From Heterobilharzia americana (taxonomy: Eukaryota; Platyhelminthes; Trematoda; Strigeidida; Schistosomatidae), in the NCBI GenBank assembly GCA_944470555.2, contig OX104134.1, positions 73,712,678 to 73,776,677 on the forward strand: DNA of 64,000 nt. The letters are read 5' to 3'. A program made the translations under genes and the position numbers. A model generated the notes under the pieces. The model made no database searches and was not told the DNA's origin. It saw only the letters and a list, made by a program, of their open reading frames with translations. Numbering within the stretch: position 1 is the first letter of the stretch; every line of letters starts with the position of its first letter. Below, in pieces: positions 60,720 to 64,000 of this stretch.

Positions 60720-62520
60720 GCACATAAGTGTATTGGCTCAAGTTGCCACACTTCACAGTAGTACATAAAGAACAGGTGGGCAGAAAAAAAAGCTGATCTC
60801 AAAGAAGATAAAGTGTAACAGGATAGACACTTTGAAGATAAAGGTTAGTGCGGATATTGAAGCTTTAGATGTCAAGGAGTGAAAACATCTGCGCGATTGT
60901 GACCGATTTCCAGTCATCTCACTGAGTCTTCAACCATTCATTCTTTACGTACCGGGACCACAACCAGGTAGTCTATATCGCCCCACAAGGCTAATACCAG
61001 CAGTCACGGACTTCGTCGACTGGTGCCAGGTCTTGATCTGGCCACTCTGAACCCTCTTCCAACCTAATCCAGCTTCCCCCTATCTAGTATGGTACATCGA
61101 GATAGGCTGTGACTCAGCATGCGCAGTACACGCCCAAGCCATCTCTGTCAACTAAGGTTAAGAACCTTATCAATCGACTTGCCTGTCTTACCTAGAAACC
61201 TTCACCTGACCTGAACGTCGCCCAAACGGTGATCCTACTAAAAGCAAACAATGCTACGAAGACATTTGTGATCAAAACCCCGTAACTGCTTCGTGTCTTT
61301 ACTTTCAGTGGCAACGTCTCATAGTCGTATGACAGGACAGAACGGACCGCAGCGCAGTATACACATTCTTTGATAGACGGTCAGATATCTCGCAAGTCTT
61401 CCCCATAGATGATGCAAGTTGGCAAATGCCAAACGGACCTTCTATGTTCGAGATGACATTTCTTCAGCAACCAGCACGTTCGGGCTGACGCAGCTCCCAA
61501 AATAGGCGAAGTGGTCGGCACATTCCACCACCCAGCAGGACAATACCATCTCCTTACTCCAAGTCAACTAGACGACCACCGGGAAGTAGATCAATCCCCA
61601 TGAAATCAGACGTACCTAAGGTTATGTCCATTAATACATCTATGACGAAGTTAAAAAGGGACGGTGACTGGGCATTCATGGCGGACACCATTAGTTGTCA
61701 TCAATTCAAATGACAACCCTTTGTAAGGTCTTATACGGCTACGTGAGTTCGAGTAGAGAACTTTGATAAGCATTTTATACTTGCTTGGTACTCCCTTCAC
61801 AGTGAGACACTCCCACAACACCCTACAGACGATAGAGTTAAATGGTGCCTTCAGGACAACAAATATAGAAAGCTGTTATTCATCATGGACTGATATCAGT
61901 TGGAGGAACATTGAAAATCTGGAAGCACTGGACAGTTGTCTCATCCTCCAACTGATTGTCAGTCCATGATGAATGATAACATGAAATCAATAAATCCCCA
62001 CAAAAATCCCCCAAATGTGAAAAGTGTTGGCCTTGGATAACTACGAATCTTACACACAATATTAGTCAAACTAATTCCCTTATGGTTGTCACAAGAAGAT
62101 TTCTCCCCTTCTTATATATAGACTGGGATGATCATTGAAGTACACCAGTTTGACGGTACCACCTCTGATTCCCATACACTATCTAGTACCTCCGTCAATC
62201 TAATCAGCAATTTCTTACCTCCATCCTTGAAAACGTCAGGTGGCAAACTGTCAGGTCCAGCTGCCTTAAATCCTTTCAGGTTCGACACAGCTTTCTCAAC
62301 TTCGAGGAGAGTTGGGGGACCAACATTTTCGACTCATCCATGTTCAAGCTGGATGATGAACAACCCAAGCGTTGTTGAGGGCCAGTTAAACTGTGCTTCA
62401 GTGTTGTGCCCAACGCTTTAGCCGCCTTTCTTGGCAGGTTATCAGCGTTCGGTGATGGTTTAACTAACCATCGTCTTCTTCTTGCCAGTATTCTTAATAC
62501 GTCTAATTAGTTGGTGTGTT
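60720..62520 (-). mobile_element. Family-B LINE, copy 3 (decayed)
   Basis: Minus strand, right to left: GPPTLLEVEKAVSNLKGFKA, GPDSLPPDVFKDGGKK, LTEVLDSVWESEVVPSNW and SCDNHKGISLTNIV (62320-62060). A segment then is replaced by a foldback (61875-61980), and the remainder continues with the C-terminal half to about 60730. The stretch 60735-60790 matches 14625-14680 of copy 1, so the 3' end is shared. It begins where the Penelope-like GIY-YIG domain breaks off, which indicates nested insertion. Confidence 0.82.
61875..61980. repeat. Foldback inside family-B copy 3
   Basis: GTTATTCATCATGGACTGA...TCAGTTGGAGGA at 61875-61907 is repeated inverted at 61945-61980 with only a 2-4 base difference. The loop is ~37 bases. 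It replaces an RT stretch present in copy 1 near 15950. Confidence 0.85.
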
Positions 62521-62794
62521 AACCACCCCTGATGCCCACCGCTGCCCGCGATCAATGTTAAAACTCTTGGTCAACATAGGTTTAAGTCGCTTTCGCTCTT
62601 CATAGTGGTCAGAGTCAGCTGGATTCAGTCCTCTCTCACCAATCAGTTCGGATGACGTCGCGGAAATCGAATGACGTTTGATAATCTTCGGGTGTTGGTT
62701 ACCAACTGTCTCTACTCCTGTTTTCTACAACACACTTAATATGACATCAGGTTTTCTGAGAATGAGCAGTCCTGTCATGTTCACATAAATGCTT
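62521..62794. other. No gene recognised
   Basis: Between the family-B copy and the inverted terminal-repeat-like block. A minus-strand string FREELAKHLCEHDRTAH (about 62820-62770) is open but not assigned. Confidence 0.35.
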
Positions 62795-63115
62795 AGCTAA
62801 CTCCTCTCTAAATTTGATTTGACCCTGTTTCGTTTTCATTACATAACCCTATTTATTTATTTACTAGTTATTATTTTCCCTTTCTTACATTTCTCACCTC
62901 TGTAAATTTAACTGTCTTAAACATCATATGGATTATCAATAACTTTGTTATACAACTAAGGATTTGACTTCACATTTGATTTCCTAGTTTTGAAATACCT
63001 TGTATCCTAATAACCATTACACTTTTAGACTGTATGTATGTATTCATGAAATAAAACGCTATCATATTATTCTGCGAATTTCGTCCTCTTTGCTTTATCC
63101 AGAATTATTGGTGAA
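62795..63115 (-). repeat. Terminal-repeat-like block right of the Penelope-like element (inverted)
   Basis: The minus strand aligns with 57885-58260 at about 70-75% by eye. Together they bracket the Penelope-like element and its nested LINEs. Confidence 0.7.
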
Positions 63116-63450
63116 AAATCAAATTCATTTGACAATGCATGGCTGTTTATTGTAGTATTTGCGTTGGACGTATTTGGTTACCTGATGGTTCATTGGCCAA
63201 CGGTCTCTTATTTGTTCAAAGTATGGAAATGTCAAACTGGAAAAAATAGGGGATTTAGTTCTTCGTAAAATAGTATAACAACTACGTACAGCTAAAGTAG
63301 CTCCGTAAAACACTGAAAACAAAGCATTTTAGCATCTCCTGGCTCTCAAATGTTCTTAAAATGATGGCAACAACATCTACATATTCGAGAAAATTCAAAT
63401 TGATTTAATACTTCCAGTTATAAAAATGCCTTAGTACTTACTCTAAATAC
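63116..63450. other. ABHD11-like intron, right part
   Basis: Ends at the donor GGAGG|GTATTT. Nothing recognised inside. Confidence 0.5.
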
Positions 63451-63632
63451 CCTCCTTTGCTCGATGCAATGAACAATGCTGGACGATCAAAAACATGGCC
63501 ATTCACTTTTTCATTAGGAAAGTTTGAAATTTGTTGCCAAAATTTCCTTACTGCATCAAGGTTAACTCTCCATAACAATTTTCCGTTTCTCTCGTCAAGG
63601 TTTGTAAGCAGAAACCCACGTACTATAGAATC
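63451..63632 (-). CDS. ABHD11: ABHD11-like alpha/beta hydrolase, penultimate coding exon
   Basis: A 182-base exon between TTGTGTAG and GG|GTATTT encoding VRGFLLTNLDERNGKLLWRV, NLDAV, then DRPALFIASSKGG. The block VR.FLLTNL......WRVNLDA is characteristic of ABHD11. It ends in phase 2 (GG|), and the last exon starts with T, giving GGT, so the two join without a shift. The cap-like segment and the strand leading to the triad region are intact. Upstream exons (with GHSMGG nucleophile) are not in the window. Confidence 0.93.
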
Positions 63633-64000
63633 CTACACAAAATAAAAGTTAATAACCAATTGTTCAAATTACAACGCAATAATCTCATGAAATAAGATGG
63701 AGTTGTTTATTAGAACAACGATTTCTCTGAAAATATTTATTCAACAAACCAAAACATTGAGTAAATTCCGGGTATTTGGAATTATCAAAATTTTAATTGG
63801 TGGTGTATGCCTAAAAAATAAAAAAGGCATTCCGAAGCTAGGACGTCTGAAACCAGTTCAAAAATGACAGGAGTACAACTTTGATGACTGAATTTAATGC
63901 GCTAGGTGGTACATATCTATCTCGAAGTGGTGATTGGGTTCACATATCATAATGATCAAACGAGCTATGCTGACTAAAAAGATTGTTCCTTGAGGTCCTA
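63633..64000. other. ABHD11-like upstream intron to the window edge
   Basis: AT-rich, no further exon recognised on the minus strand before the edge. Confidence 0.5.

Noticed and set aside
62128..62421. Plus-strand frame of 97 codons
   Set aside because: It is the shadow of the family-B LINE coding strand (minus).

Overview
The window is eukaryotic and reads as a blood-fluke (Schistosoma) genome, most likely of the haematobium group. Three things point there: AT-rich DNA with small conserved exons separated by large introns, wall-to-wall decayed RTE-, CR1-, Gypsy- and Penelope-type retroelements of schistosome type, and a tRNA-headed SINE carrying schistosome-type hammerhead ribozymes. Species assignment is inference. 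A 500-base run of N (38751-39250) shows it is a draft scaffold. No bacterial-type gene, operon, CRISPR array or virus was recognised.

Three host genes are supported, all on the minus strand. (1) A lysocardiolipin/1-acyl-glycerol-phosphate acyltransferase (LCLAT1-like): exons at 9394-9791, 4010-4327 and 2485-2635, with phases that join; its 3' end lies beyond the left edge. (2) Mitochondrial ribosomal protein uS12m (MRPS12) at 13378-13847, whose start codon must lie in an unseen exon. (3) The last two coding exons of an ABHD11-like alpha/beta hydrolase, 63451-63632 and 55010-55190, joined in phase across an 8.26-kb intron full of mobile elements; the 5' part lies beyond the right edge.

The rest is almost all mobile DNA. 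An RTE-type LINE (called family A, SR2-like) occurs five times: a near-complete copy with a perfect 14-bp target-site duplication inside an LCLAT1 intron (4615-7835, antisense to the gene), a decayed long copy (16567-19225), a 5'-truncated copy with its own duplication (27728-28249), and two 3' fragments (44293-44636, 51822-53220). A second RTE-related LINE (family B) occurs at 14390-16566, 47560-48630, 56210-56893, 58940-59400 and 60720-62520. CR1-type fragments lie at 21.5, 29.0-30.3, 36.4-37.4, 39.5-41.9 and probably 48.7-49.6 kb. A Gypsy Gag fragment (+, 42.9 kb) and a broken Gypsy Pol (-, 44.65-47.0 kb) face each other. A Penelope-like element (58.3-60.7 kb) with RT and the start of its GIY-YIG domain is interrupted by a LINE.

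The most noteworthy structures are a SINE-like locus at 8.3-8.5 kb with two hammerhead motifs in opposite orientation around a tRNA-like promoter; two indel-free recent duplications (769 bp inverted, 684 bp direct) linking 43.8-48.5 kb to 52.9-56.9 kb; a 135-bp MITE-like hairpin; and a SINE-like unit with a family-A tail. I found no convincing wholly new multi-gene system.
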